From assembly GCA_040902885.1 (NCBI GenBank), contig JBBDWK010000015.1:1-44254 (forward strand): a stretch of DNA of 44,254 bases. The letters are read 5' to 3'. The translations under genes and the position numbers were made by a program. This document shows positions 22,949 to 31,215 of the stretch, one piece after another. This DNA is from JBBDWK01 sp040902885 (lineage in GTDB: Bacteria; Acidobacteriota; Terriglobia; Bryobacterales; Bryobacteraceae). Position 1 is the first letter of the stretch. Each line of letters opens with the position of its first letter. A model generated the notes under the pieces. The model worked only from the letters and a program-made list of their open reading frames with translations. It did no database searches and had not been told where the DNA came from.

Positions 22949-25900
22949 ATGCTCAAACGATCTGTATGGTCCCTTTTTCTTGCGCCGCTTATGTTGTGTG
23001 CGCAAGGAAGTTCGGTCGGCACTATTACAGGCCTGGTCACAGATCCCTCTGGCTCCGCGATTCCGGCGGCCGTGCTGATCATCCGTAACGTCAATACGAA
23101 CCAGACTCGCGAAACGAGGAGCAGCGGTTCAGGCCTGTACACGGTCACCAGTTTGCCGGTTGGCAATTACGAAATGAGGGCGACGGCTCCGGGTTTCCAG
23201 ACGGTGGAGGTAAAGGAGATCAAATTAGACGTCAACGCGACGCTGCGCGTAGACGTAGCGATGAGCGTCGGGCAAGTGTCGGAGACGGTGGAGGTAACGG
23301 CGCAAGCCCCGCTGCTCAACACGGAAAACGCGAGCACCGGCCAGATTATCGAAGCCAAACGCGTGACAGAACTGCCGCTCAACGGACGCGACTTCCAACA
23401 GTTGCAGTTGCTGACGCCCGGAAACATTTCCGGAACGAACTTTCAGACCGGCCAAGGGTTGAGCGGCGGCGCGAGTTCCTTGACAACGACGCAGACGATG
23501 AACATTTCCAATGGCGGGAGGCCGGGGCAACTCCTGTTCACGATCGACGGCTCGAACGCCTCGAACCAGAACGGGCGCGGAATCATTCTGACTCCTTCGA
23601 TCGATGAGATTCAGGAGTTTAAGACCGAGAGTTCCAACATGTCGGCTGAGTTCGGGTATGGGAGCAGCACGGTGAACGTCTCCATCAAGTCGGGGACAAA
23701 CAGCTTGCACGGAGCCGCATGGGAATTCCTGCGCAACGACGCCATGGATGCACGGCTGTTCTTCGCGACGCGGAAGCCTCCTTTGCGGCGTAACCAATTT
23801 GGGGCGAATGCAGGCGGCCCAGTCTGGATTCCGAAACTCTACAACGGAAAAGACCGTACGTTTTGGTTCTTCAACTATGAGGGCCTGCGCCTGCGCCAGG
23901 GACAGACTTTCTCCCCATCGGTGCCAACTGCGCAGATGCGAACGGGCAATCTGTCGGAATTGCCGAATGCGATCTTCGATCCCGCTACAACGGCTCCGGA
24001 TCCCGCTCGGCCGAACGGTTTTGTTCGGCAGCCGTTTCCTGGGAATGTGATCCCTGCCAATCGTATCGATCCTATTGCAAACTTTTTCTTGCAACCGGAG
24101 TGGATTCCACTCCCGATACAACCCGGTATCGCGGCAAATCTTCGCCGGGAGTTCAGCATTCCAAGCCATTACAACCAGGAAACGATCAAAGTGGATCACC
24201 GCTTCAGCGCAAGCGATAGCGTAAGCGGCCGATTCTCGGCAAAGCGGTCCGTAGAAGGTAGTTACGGAAATTATCACGGACTGAACCCCTATGATCCAGG
24301 CGCCAACCCGAAGCGTCCCAATGGGTACAACAGCGTGGTGAACTGGACCCACCTTTTCAGTCCGACGACGCTATTGGAGGCTCGCGCCTCGTTCAGCCGC
24401 GCGAAGGTTCTGTTCGACACGCCGAATTTCGGGACAACCGACTTCACAACCCAGTTGGGCATTCAAGGCTTCGGGCCCGGTGTCTCCGATGTATATCCCA
24501 GCTACCCGGTAATGAACATCAGCGGGTTTACGGGACTGCCACAGGGATTCCTTTTGAATTACACCTCAAATAACTTCGAGTACACTGCAAATTACACCAT
24601 GATCCGGGGCCGCCACACGTTCAAGATGGGCGAGACCTACCGGTCGTGGCAGCAGAATCTGACGACGAGTGGCCAGGGAAGCGGGACGTTCGCCTACACC
24701 GGGGTGTACACTAACAACCCAGCGAATCTGTCGAATACCGGCGCTGGACTGGGGGACTTCCTGCTCGGTATTCCGTTCTCTGCCAGCCGCTATGTCCCGC
24801 CGGGCTGGTACTATCAACGGCTGAGGAACAACTGGGTATACTTCACGGATGACTGGAAGGTCAGCTCCCGGCTCACTCTCAATCTTGGGCTCCGGTACGA
24901 ACTGAATTTGCCAACCACGGAAAAGCGCCAGCAGTTCGCCAGTTTTCTGCCGACAGCGCGTGACGGAAGAGGAGCAATCCTGGTTCCCAACCAAAAGTCG
25001 GTCTCGGCGCCATATCTCCAGAGTTCCGTTGAACGATCCTGGCCGTTTTACAGCCAGTTCGCTGTGTTTGCGAGCGATGTCGGAATAAGCGATAAATACC
25101 TCCGGGCGACAGGCTACCATGGCTGGGCTCCCCGAGCCGGTTTGGCATATCGGGTTACGAACAACACCGTCATTCGAGCCGGCTACGGACTCTTCTGGGT
25201 ACAGTTGGACGGTAACCGCGAGAGTGAGTTCGAATCAGTTCCGTTTCTCATCCGCGAGTCCGGAATTTTAAACGATTCGTTCATTCCGACGCGGACCACG
25301 CGCAACTTCCTGCCGGCGGGATCTTCTTTTAGCCAATTTGCGACGCTGCTCGCACACGACCCCTGGGCCAGCGATTTCGGATATTCCCAGCAGTGGAACT
25401 TCGCTATCCAACGGCAATTGCCCGGTCAGTTCTCAGTGGATCTGGCCTACGTGGGCACCAAAGGAACTCGCCTTCAAAGCAGCCGGGGCATCAATGTGCC
25501 GCGGGAAGGTCCGGGAGCGGTACAAAGCCGCCGCCCGTTCCCGGATTTCGGGGTCATTACCTGGAACGAGCAGTCGGCGTCGTCGATATACCATTCGCTG
25601 CAATTCAAGGTTGAGCGCCGCTTCTACAAAGGTCTCTCTCTTCTGACGTCGTTCACCTGGTCGAAAAGCATCGACCAGGATTCCACAAACGGCGAGGGTC
25701 TGTACGATCCTTACAACGCCCGTCTGAACCGGGGCGCTTCGTTGTTTGACGTCCCCCGTGTCTTCACTACCGGGTTAGTGTGGGAGATGCCATGGCTGAG
25801 AACTGCCGCGGGGCCAAGGCGATTCCTGCTTGGAGGATGGACGCTGGGCTCGGTCATTACGCTGCAGGACGGGTTTCCCTTCACGCCTGGCTTTTCGGGC

Positions 25901-26278
25901 GATCCCTCCAATACGGGCACCGGCAGCCGGGCGGATGTGGTGGCGGGCTGTGACTTCCGCGAAGGCGGAGGCAGTCCCCAACGTTGGTTTAATACATCAT
26001 GCTTCGTTGCTCCCCCTGGGGCGCCGGTTTACCGGCGCGGTAATGCGGGCCGGAACATCTTGCGGGGTGACAGCTATCAGAATGTGGACCTCTCGCTATA
26101 TAAGGAGTTCCTGCTGAACGAGCAGCAGAAATTCCAGTTGCGTTTCGAAGGATTCAATGTGTTCAATCTGCATTCGTTTACCTTTCCGACCGCAACGGTG
26201 AACGATCCGAACTTCGGACGCGTCTTCGGTTCATCCCCTGCCCGCGTGATGCAGGTGGCGATGAAATATATCTTCTAA
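22949..26278 (+). CDS. TonB-dependent receptor, Oar-like, with carboxypeptidase-regulatory domain
   Basis: A 1109-residue outer-membrane receptor: a signal peptide (LKRSVWSLFLAPLMLCAQG), an N-terminal carboxypeptidase-regulatory-like Ig domain (about 22-105; GTITGLVTDPSGSAIPAAVL and SLPVGNYEMRATAPGFQT), a plug domain (about 120-260; RVTELPLNGRDFQQLQLLTPG, EFGYGSSTVNVSIKSGTN), then a long beta barrel ending in the aromatic terminal strand VMQVAMKYIF. Acidobacteria use this Oar-like class to import large or polymeric substrates. ATG 22949 follows GGGAGGT; a longer frame upstream would run through the promoter. It heads a run with TPR, PSD1 and DUF1501 genes. The stretch looks less GC-rich than the housekeeping region. 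Confidence 0.93.
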   Translation: MLKRSVWSLFLAPLMLCAQGSSVGTITGLVTDPSGSAIPAAVLIIRNVNTNQTRETRSSGSGLYTVTSLPVGNYEMRATAPGFQTVEVKEIKLDVNATLRVDVAMSVGQVSETVEVTAQAPLLNTENASTGQIIEAKRVTELPLNGRDFQQLQLLTPGNISGTNFQTGQGLSGGASSLTTTQTMNISNGGRPGQLLFTIDGSNASNQNGRGIILTPSIDEIQEFKTESSNMSAEFGYGSSTVNVSIKSGTNSLHGAAWEFLRNDAMDARLFFATRKPPLRRNQFGANAGGPVWIPKLYNGKDRTFWFFNYEGLRLRQGQTFSPSVPTAQMRTGNLSELPNAIFDPATTAPDPARPNGFVRQPFPGNVIPANRIDPIANFFLQPEWIPLPIQPGIAANLRREFSIPSHYNQETIKVDHRFSASDSVSGRFSAKRSVEGSYGNYHGLNPYDPGANPKRPNGYNSVVNWTHLFSPTTLLEARASFSRAKVLFDTPNFGTTDFTTQLGIQGFGPGVSDVYPSYPVMNISGFTGLPQGFLLNYTSNNFEYTANYTMIRGRHTFKMGETYRSWQQNLTTSGQGSGTFAYTGVYTNNPANLSNTGAGLGDFLLGIPFSASRYVPPGWYYQRLRNNWVYFTDDWKVSSRLTLNLGLRYELNLPTTEKRQQFASFLPTARDGRGAILVPNQKSVSAPYLQSSVERSWPFYSQFAVFASDVGISDKYLRATGYHGWAPRAGLAYRVTNNTVIRAGYGLFWVQLDGNRESEFESVPFLIRESGILNDSFIPTRTTRNFLPAGSSFSQFATLLAHDPWASDFGYSQQWNFAIQRQLPGQFSVDLAYVGTKGTRLQSSRGINVPREGPGAVQSRRPFPDFGVITWNEQSASSIYHSLQFKVERRFYKGLSLLTSFTWSKSIDQDSTNGEGLYDPYNARLNRGASLFDVPRVFTTGLVWEMPWLRTAAGPRRFLLGGWTLGSVITLQDGFPFTPGFSGDPSNTGTGSRADVVAGCDFREGGGSPQRWFNTSCFVAPPGAPVYRRGNAGRNILRGDSYQNVDLSLYKEFLLNEQQKFQLRFEGFNVFNLHSFTFPTATVNDPNFGRVFGSSPARVMQVAMKYIF

Positions 26279-26287
26279 ACTCAAGGG

Positions 26288-27343
26288 GTGAGAAGTTTGC
26301 TGCAATCCGGGCTTGCTGTATGGGCGCTGGCGCTTGTTACGGCCGGCGAAGCCGGCGAGAACTTGCAGCATTTTCGTAAGCTGGACGAAGCCCAGCGGCA
26401 TTCATCCGGCGAGGCGGCCATCACCAAGACGTGGCTCGATGAAGCGGCGCGCCTCGCGACGCTAGCGGCGGATCATATCGAACGCAGGCAGTACGAGGAG
26501 GCTGCGAAGTTGCTCCGCGCCACCGAGCGAGCGCTTGGCCATGCGCCGTCCTGGAACAATCTGCGAGGCTATGCCGAGTTCAAGCTCGGCAACGCCAAGC
26601 CGGCCCTGCACTATTTGCAGCGGGCGCTTCATCTGGATCCCGAGAACGAAGACTATTTGCTGGACGTGGGTGAGTTCCTTGGCAATAATCGGGCGTATGA
26701 AGAGGCGGTACGCGTATTCGAAGTGGCCGCGAGGCGTATGCCGAACTCACCGAGGGTAACCTTTGGCCTCGCCGTGTCCTACGTTCTGCAGAACCGGCGC
26801 GATGAAGCGCAGCGGCTGTTGGAATTACTGATAGCCGCGCATCCCCGATTTGAGGCGGCCTACAAGGCATTAGGTGAATGCTACGAGGATGCGGGGAATA
26901 CGAAAGGGATGGCCGCACTCGGCCAAGCGTTGCAACGGATCAACCCGGGAAATCCTGTCGGCTGGTACTTGGAGGGAGCCGCGTCCCTCCACGAAGGCAG
27001 GACTGCAACCGCACCTTCCCTCGTCCGGGCGGTAACTGTGCTTCGCAGATCGCTGGCCCTGCAGCCCTCCAACGCGCGGACGCACTTTGTGCTCGCGAAG
27101 GCGCTTCAGGAAGGCGGCGCCGGCGATGAGGCCATTGCCGAGCTGACGGAGACGCTGCGAATCGATCCGGATCATGAGCGGGCGCATTACGTGCTCGCAC
27201 GGCTCTACCAGAAAAAGGGCGAGACGGAACGCGCACGCCTGGAGTTCGAGAAACACAGGCAGATCAAGGCGCGCGACCGCAACGCCCAGTATCGCCGGCT
27301 GCTCATTTCAATGCGGGACGAGGGCCAGGGAGTGCAGCCATGA
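26288..27343 (+). CDS. Exported TPR-repeat protein
   Basis: The 351-residue protein begins with a probable signal peptide (LLQSGLAVWALALVTAGEAG) followed by about six to eight TPR helical hairpins, for example NLRGYAEFKLGNAKPALHYLQRALHLDPENEDY, FEAAYKALGECYEDAGNTKG and ERAHYVLARLYQKKGETERARLEFEKHR. Such scaffolds assemble envelope complexes. GTG 26288 is the annotated start, but AAGGGG at 26283-26288 is better spaced for TTG 26297. It lies nine bases after the receptor gene, and its stop overlaps the PSD1 start as ATGA (27340-27343). It is likely to link the receptor to the downstream cytochrome/DUF1501 proteins. Confidence 0.85.
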   Translation: MRSLLQSGLAVWALALVTAGEAGENLQHFRKLDEAQRHSSGEAAITKTWLDEAARLATLAADHIERRQYEEAAKLLRATERALGHAPSWNNLRGYAEFKLGNAKPALHYLQRALHLDPENEDYLLDVGEFLGNNRAYEEAVRVFEVAARRMPNSPRVTFGLAVSYVLQNRRDEAQRLLELLIAAHPRFEAAYKALGECYEDAGNTKGMAALGQALQRINPGNPVGWYLEGAASLHEGRTATAPSLVRAVTVLRRSLALQPSNARTHFVLAKALQEGGAGDEAIAELTETLRIDPDHERAHYVLARLYQKKGETERARLEFEKHRQIKARDRNAQYRRLLISMRDEGQGVQP

Positions 27344-29778
27344 GGGTTTCGATCCCCGGAGTGTTGGCAGCTCTGTTCAGCGCTCTTGGACTTTTGGCCG
27401 CCGAAGGGTCTCAGTTCGAGCGCGACATCCGGCCGATTCTGGAGAAGCATTGTGCCGGATGTCATAGCGGAAAATCGCCTCAGGCATCGCTCGACGTCCG
27501 GTCGCGGGCGTCACTGATCGCGGGGGGAATCTCTGGCGCGGCGGTTGTTCCGGGATCTGCCGAGCAAAGTCTGCTTTACCGGCGCCTCCTGGCCGGGCAG
27601 ATGCCGCCGGTAGCTCCGCTGCCAAGAGAATATGTGATCCTTCTGCGGGACTGGATTGAGGCCGGAGCACGGGCCGAGAATCCGGATGCTCCGGCAAAAA
27701 CAGACGGCCACCAGCATTGGGCGTTCCGGACTCCGGTACGGCCGCCGCTGCCGGAGGTTAGCGCGAAGCAACGCGTGCGGACGCCGGTGGATGCTCTCGT
27801 TCTGGCGGAACTGGAAGAACGTGGTTTGTCTCTGTCGGCAGACGCAAGTCCCGAAACTCTGATTCGCCGGGTGACCTACGATCTGACCGGCTTGCCTCCG
27901 TCGCCTCAACAAGTTGACCGGTTTCTTGCCGACCGCACAGCCGATGCCTACGAACGCTATGTGGACGAGCTGCTGGCCAGCCCCAGGTACGGAGAGCGCT
28001 GGGCGCGCCACTGGCTGGACGCCGCGGGTTACACGGATTCCGAAGGCGTGCTGGCTGCCGATGTGATCCGCCCCAATGCATGGCGCTATCGTGACTACGT
28101 AATCCGCGCCTTCAACACGGACAAACCCTATGACCGGTTCCTGTTAGAGCAGCTTGCCGGTGATGAACTGTCTGATTACCGCAAGCACGATAAGCTCCCG
28201 CCCGATGTCGTCGAGGCTCTTGAGGCGACCGGGTTCCTCCGCACCGCCGTCGACGCCACACGCGAAGACTTTCTGCCGAAGGACTTTGCCGAATATCAAT
28301 GGCGTACCTTGTTCGACACCGGGCAGATTTTTTCGTCCGCTCTCATGGGGCTGACCTTGCAATGCGCCCGCTGCCACGACCACAAGTACGAGCCGCTTAC
28401 CCAGAAAGACTACTATCGCCTCCAGGCCTTCTTTGCCGGCGCCATTCGTCCCGAGGGTACAGTGCTGCCGACATACAAGCGAGTGATCGTGGAAGCGACG
28501 ATGGCCGAACAGAAGGTGGCGGAAAAGGTTAATGGCCCCCTGGACCTGCTCGTGAAAGCGTTGAACGATCTGAAGAGGGCACGTTTGGCGCAGTATCGTG
28601 CCAAGCACCCCAATGGCGACTCAGCGACGGAACGGGAGTTGCGCGAAGCGTTTCCGGACTACGCCGCCAAGGTTGACGCAATCGGCCGCGAGCTGCGGGA
28701 GGAGGAAGCCAGGCGGATTCATCTCCCCACCATCCGAGCCTTGTACGACCTCGACGCCAACCCTCCACCAACCAGTGTGCTTCTTCGAGGCGATCCTAAA
28801 AACCCAGGGGAAGAGGTATCTCCGGGAGTGCCGGCAGTGCTCGACGACCCTTCGCGCCCCTGGCAGATGCCCGAGCCTGCGGCTGGCGGTTCGACAACCG
28901 GGCGCCGGAAGGCCCTGGCCGATTGGCTCACGCGGCCCGATCATCCGCTGACGGCTCGGGTGATGGTCAACCGCATTTGGGCGGGCCATTTCGGCTCTGG
29001 CATCGTTCCTTCCGTGGACAACTTCGGAAGGTCCGGCACGCCGCCGGTCAATCAGCCGCTGCTTGACTGGCTGGCAACTGAGTTCGTGCGGCAAGGGTGG
29101 AGCATCAAAGCGATGCATCGCCTGATTGTTACTTCTTCTGTGTACCGTCAGTCTTCCGTGGCCCGCCCGGATGGGTTGCGGATCGATCCAGAAAACAGAC
29201 TCCTGTGGCGCGTGCCGCCACGCCGCCTGGAAGCTGAAATCGTGCGCGACGCGATTCTGGAAGCGGCCGGCCGGCTCGACAAAACTATGTACGGCGAGCC
29301 GGTTATGACCCGAACGCGCGAGTCGGGTGAGATCGTGCCGGTTGACGACGAGTGTGGCGGCCGCCGTTCCATCTATCAATTGGTCCGGCGCTCGCTTCCG
29401 CAGAGTATTCTGGCCGCGTTTGACGCCCCGGTGATGGAGATTAACTGCCCGCGAAGAACTACGTCCACATCAGCTACCCAGGCGCTCGCGCTGATGAATA
29501 GCACATTCATCACGGCTCAGGCCGGGCATTTCGCTAACCGCATCCTGCGTGAGCGCCCGCCGGCGGGTGAAGCCTCCGGCCGGAAGACCGTGGAGCATGC
29601 GTTCCGCATCGCGCTCGGGCGGGGGCCCAGCCCGGTCGAGATGGATGCGATGCTTGGGTTCCTCGAACGGCAGAAGCACCATTACGCGGACGAGGCGACC
29701 AACATCGTTCAGTGGCGCATTTACTCCGACCTGTGCCAGGCACTCTTCGGAGCCAACGAGTTCTTGTATATCGACTGA
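27340..29778 (+). CDS. PSCyt1/DUF1549/DUF1553 (PSD1) cytochrome-like exported protein
   Basis: The 812-residue protein has a Sec signal (MRVSIPGVLAALFSALGLLAAEG), the N-terminal cytochrome motif CAGCH at 38-42, DUF1549 with VTYDLTGLPPSPQQVDRF and ERWARHWLDAAGYTDSEG, a second motif LQCARCHDHKY (near 340), and DUF1553 with LTARVMVNRIWAGHFGSGIV and STSATQALALMNSTF. ATG 27340 overlaps the TPR stop, so the receptor, TPR and this gene are one transcript. Its DUF1501 partner starts nine bases after the stop. It probably acts in the periplasm with that partner; the substrate and the haem content are inferred, not shown. Confidence 0.93.
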   Translation: MRVSIPGVLAALFSALGLLAAEGSQFERDIRPILEKHCAGCHSGKSPQASLDVRSRASLIAGGISGAAVVPGSAEQSLLYRRLLAGQMPPVAPLPREYVILLRDWIEAGARAENPDAPAKTDGHQHWAFRTPVRPPLPEVSAKQRVRTPVDALVLAELEERGLSLSADASPETLIRRVTYDLTGLPPSPQQVDRFLADRTADAYERYVDELLASPRYGERWARHWLDAAGYTDSEGVLAADVIRPNAWRYRDYVIRAFNTDKPYDRFLLEQLAGDELSDYRKHDKLPPDVVEALEATGFLRTAVDATREDFLPKDFAEYQWRTLFDTGQIFSSALMGLTLQCARCHDHKYEPLTQKDYYRLQAFFAGAIRPEGTVLPTYKRVIVEATMAEQKVAEKVNGPLDLLVKALNDLKRARLAQYRAKHPNGDSATERELREAFPDYAAKVDAIGRELREEEARRIHLPTIRALYDLDANPPPTSVLLRGDPKNPGEEVSPGVPAVLDDPSRPWQMPEPAAGGSTTGRRKALADWLTRPDHPLTARVMVNRIWAGHFGSGIVPSVDNFGRSGTPPVNQPLLDWLATEFVRQGWSIKAMHRLIVTSSVYRQSSVARPDGLRIDPENRLLWRVPPRRLEAEIVRDAILEAAGRLDKTMYGEPVMTRTRESGEIVPVDDECGGRRSIYQLVRRSLPQSILAAFDAPVMEINCPRRTTSTSATQALALMNSTFITAQAGHFANRILRERPPAGEASGRKTVEHAFRIALGRGPSPVEMDAMLGFLERQKHHYADEATNIVQWRIYSDLCQALFGANEFLYID

Positions 29779-29787
29779 GGAGGCAGG

Positions 29788-31215
29788 ATGCCCTGCAATT
29801 GTGGTGGCCATATACTGTTCAGGCCGGTGAGAGAGATGCTTGGGCGGCGTGATTTCTTCAGCCGTCTCAGCCTGGGCTTAGGCGGAATGGCCCTGGGGGG
29901 CTTGCTGGCGCGCGCCGCCGATGGCGCCCGGTACGACGTGCTGCCGAAAAAGCCGCACTTTCAGCAGAAGGCCAAGCGTGTCATCCTGCTGTTCCAGAAC
30001 GGTGGGCCGAGCCAGGTGGACCTGTTCGATCCTAAGACCGAACTGGCCAAGCGGCACGGCCAGAAGCCGGGCGAAGGCTTCGTCAATACCGTGGACATCA
30101 AAAAGACGGGGACGTGGATGACTAGTCCCTTCCGGTTCGAGCCGCGCGGTAAGTCGGGGATGGTACTCTCCGAAGTCTTGCCCGGTCTGGCCCGCCATGC
30201 CGATGACATTGCGCTCATCCGCTCCATGGTGACGGTTCACTCCAACCACGAACAGGCCATCTGGAACTTCAACACCGGCCTCATCACTCCGGGGCGCCCA
30301 TCGCTCGGGTCCTGGGTCGCATATGGGCTGGGCACGGAGAACCAAAACCTGCCCGCATTCGTCGCCATCCTGAATCCGGAAGGCCTGCCCGTGGACGGCG
30401 CGCGCAACTTCTCCAGCGGCTGGATGCCGCCCGTTTATCAGGGGCTTGCCATGCGCGCGGAAGGCACTCCCGTCCTGAACCTCCAGTCGCAAAGCTCCGC
30501 CGCCGCCGCTCAGTCGCGCCTCGATCTGGTTCAACAGTTGAACCGCGAGCACTTGAAGACGCGCGGCGACCAATTGGAGCTGGAGGCGAGAATCGCGAGC
30601 TTTGAACTCGCCGCGCGGATGCAGTTGGCGGCGTCCGACGCTGTCGACCTGTCGCGTGAGCCCAAGGAGACCCACGAACTGTACCGTACGGAGGACAAGG
30701 AGGCCGGCACCCACGGCAGGCAGCTTTTGCTTGCCCGGCGTCTGGTCGAGCGTGGAGTGCGTTTCGTTCAGGTGCTGCACTCGGGACAGCCCTGGGACAC
30801 ACACACCGATAATGACGCCGGAACCCGGAAGATCTGCCGCAAGACCGACGAGCCCACGGCGGCCCTGCTCACCGATCTCAAGCAGCGCGGTATGCTCGAT
30901 GACACGCTGGTGATCTGGGGCGGTGAGTTCGGACGAACGCCCATGGCCGAAGGCAAGGACGGGCGTGACCATCACAAGTTTGGATTCAGCCTGTGGCTGG
31001 CAGGCGGCGGCGTAAAAGGCGGCGTTACTTATGGCAGCACCGATGAGTTCGGATATGCGGCAGTGGAAAATCCGGTGACTGTCGCCGACTTTCACGCCAC
31101 CATTCTTCAACTGTTGGGGCTGGATTTTCAGCGCTTGAGTTATCACCATGACACGCGGGACGAAAAGCTGACAGATGTACATGAAGCGAAAGTGGTGCGG
31201 GGCATTCTCGCGTAG
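29788..31215 (+). CDS. DUF1501 (sulfatase-like fold) protein with Tat signal
   Basis: This protein of up to 475 residues carries a twin-arginine leader (GRRDFFSRLSLGLGGMALGG). Conserved blocks are NGGPSQVDLFDPKT, WGGEFGRTPMA and GRDHHKFGFSLWLAGGGVKGG. ATG 29788 has a strong GAGGAGG site (29777-29783) and gives a Cys-containing n-region (PCNCGGH); ATG 29836 (LGRRDFF) is the alternative. The 3' end overlaps the start of the following PSD1 gene by 41 bases, an unusually long coding overlap. It is the second member of the first PSD1-DUF1501 pair in the receptor locus. Confidence 0.92.
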   Translation: MPCNCGGHILFRPVREMLGRRDFFSRLSLGLGGMALGGLLARAADGARYDVLPKKPHFQQKAKRVILLFQNGGPSQVDLFDPKTELAKRHGQKPGEGFVNTVDIKKTGTWMTSPFRFEPRGKSGMVLSEVLPGLARHADDIALIRSMVTVHSNHEQAIWNFNTGLITPGRPSLGSWVAYGLGTENQNLPAFVAILNPEGLPVDGARNFSSGWMPPVYQGLAMRAEGTPVLNLQSQSSAAAAQSRLDLVQQLNREHLKTRGDQLELEARIASFELAARMQLAASDAVDLSREPKETHELYRTEDKEAGTHGRQLLLARRLVERGVRFVQVLHSGQPWDTHTDNDAGTRKICRKTDEPTAALLTDLKQRGMLDDTLVIWGGEFGRTPMAEGKDGRDHHKFGFSLWLAGGGVKGGVTYGSTDEFGYAAVENPVTVADFHATILQLLGLDFQRLSYHHDTRDEKLTDVHEAKVVRGILA

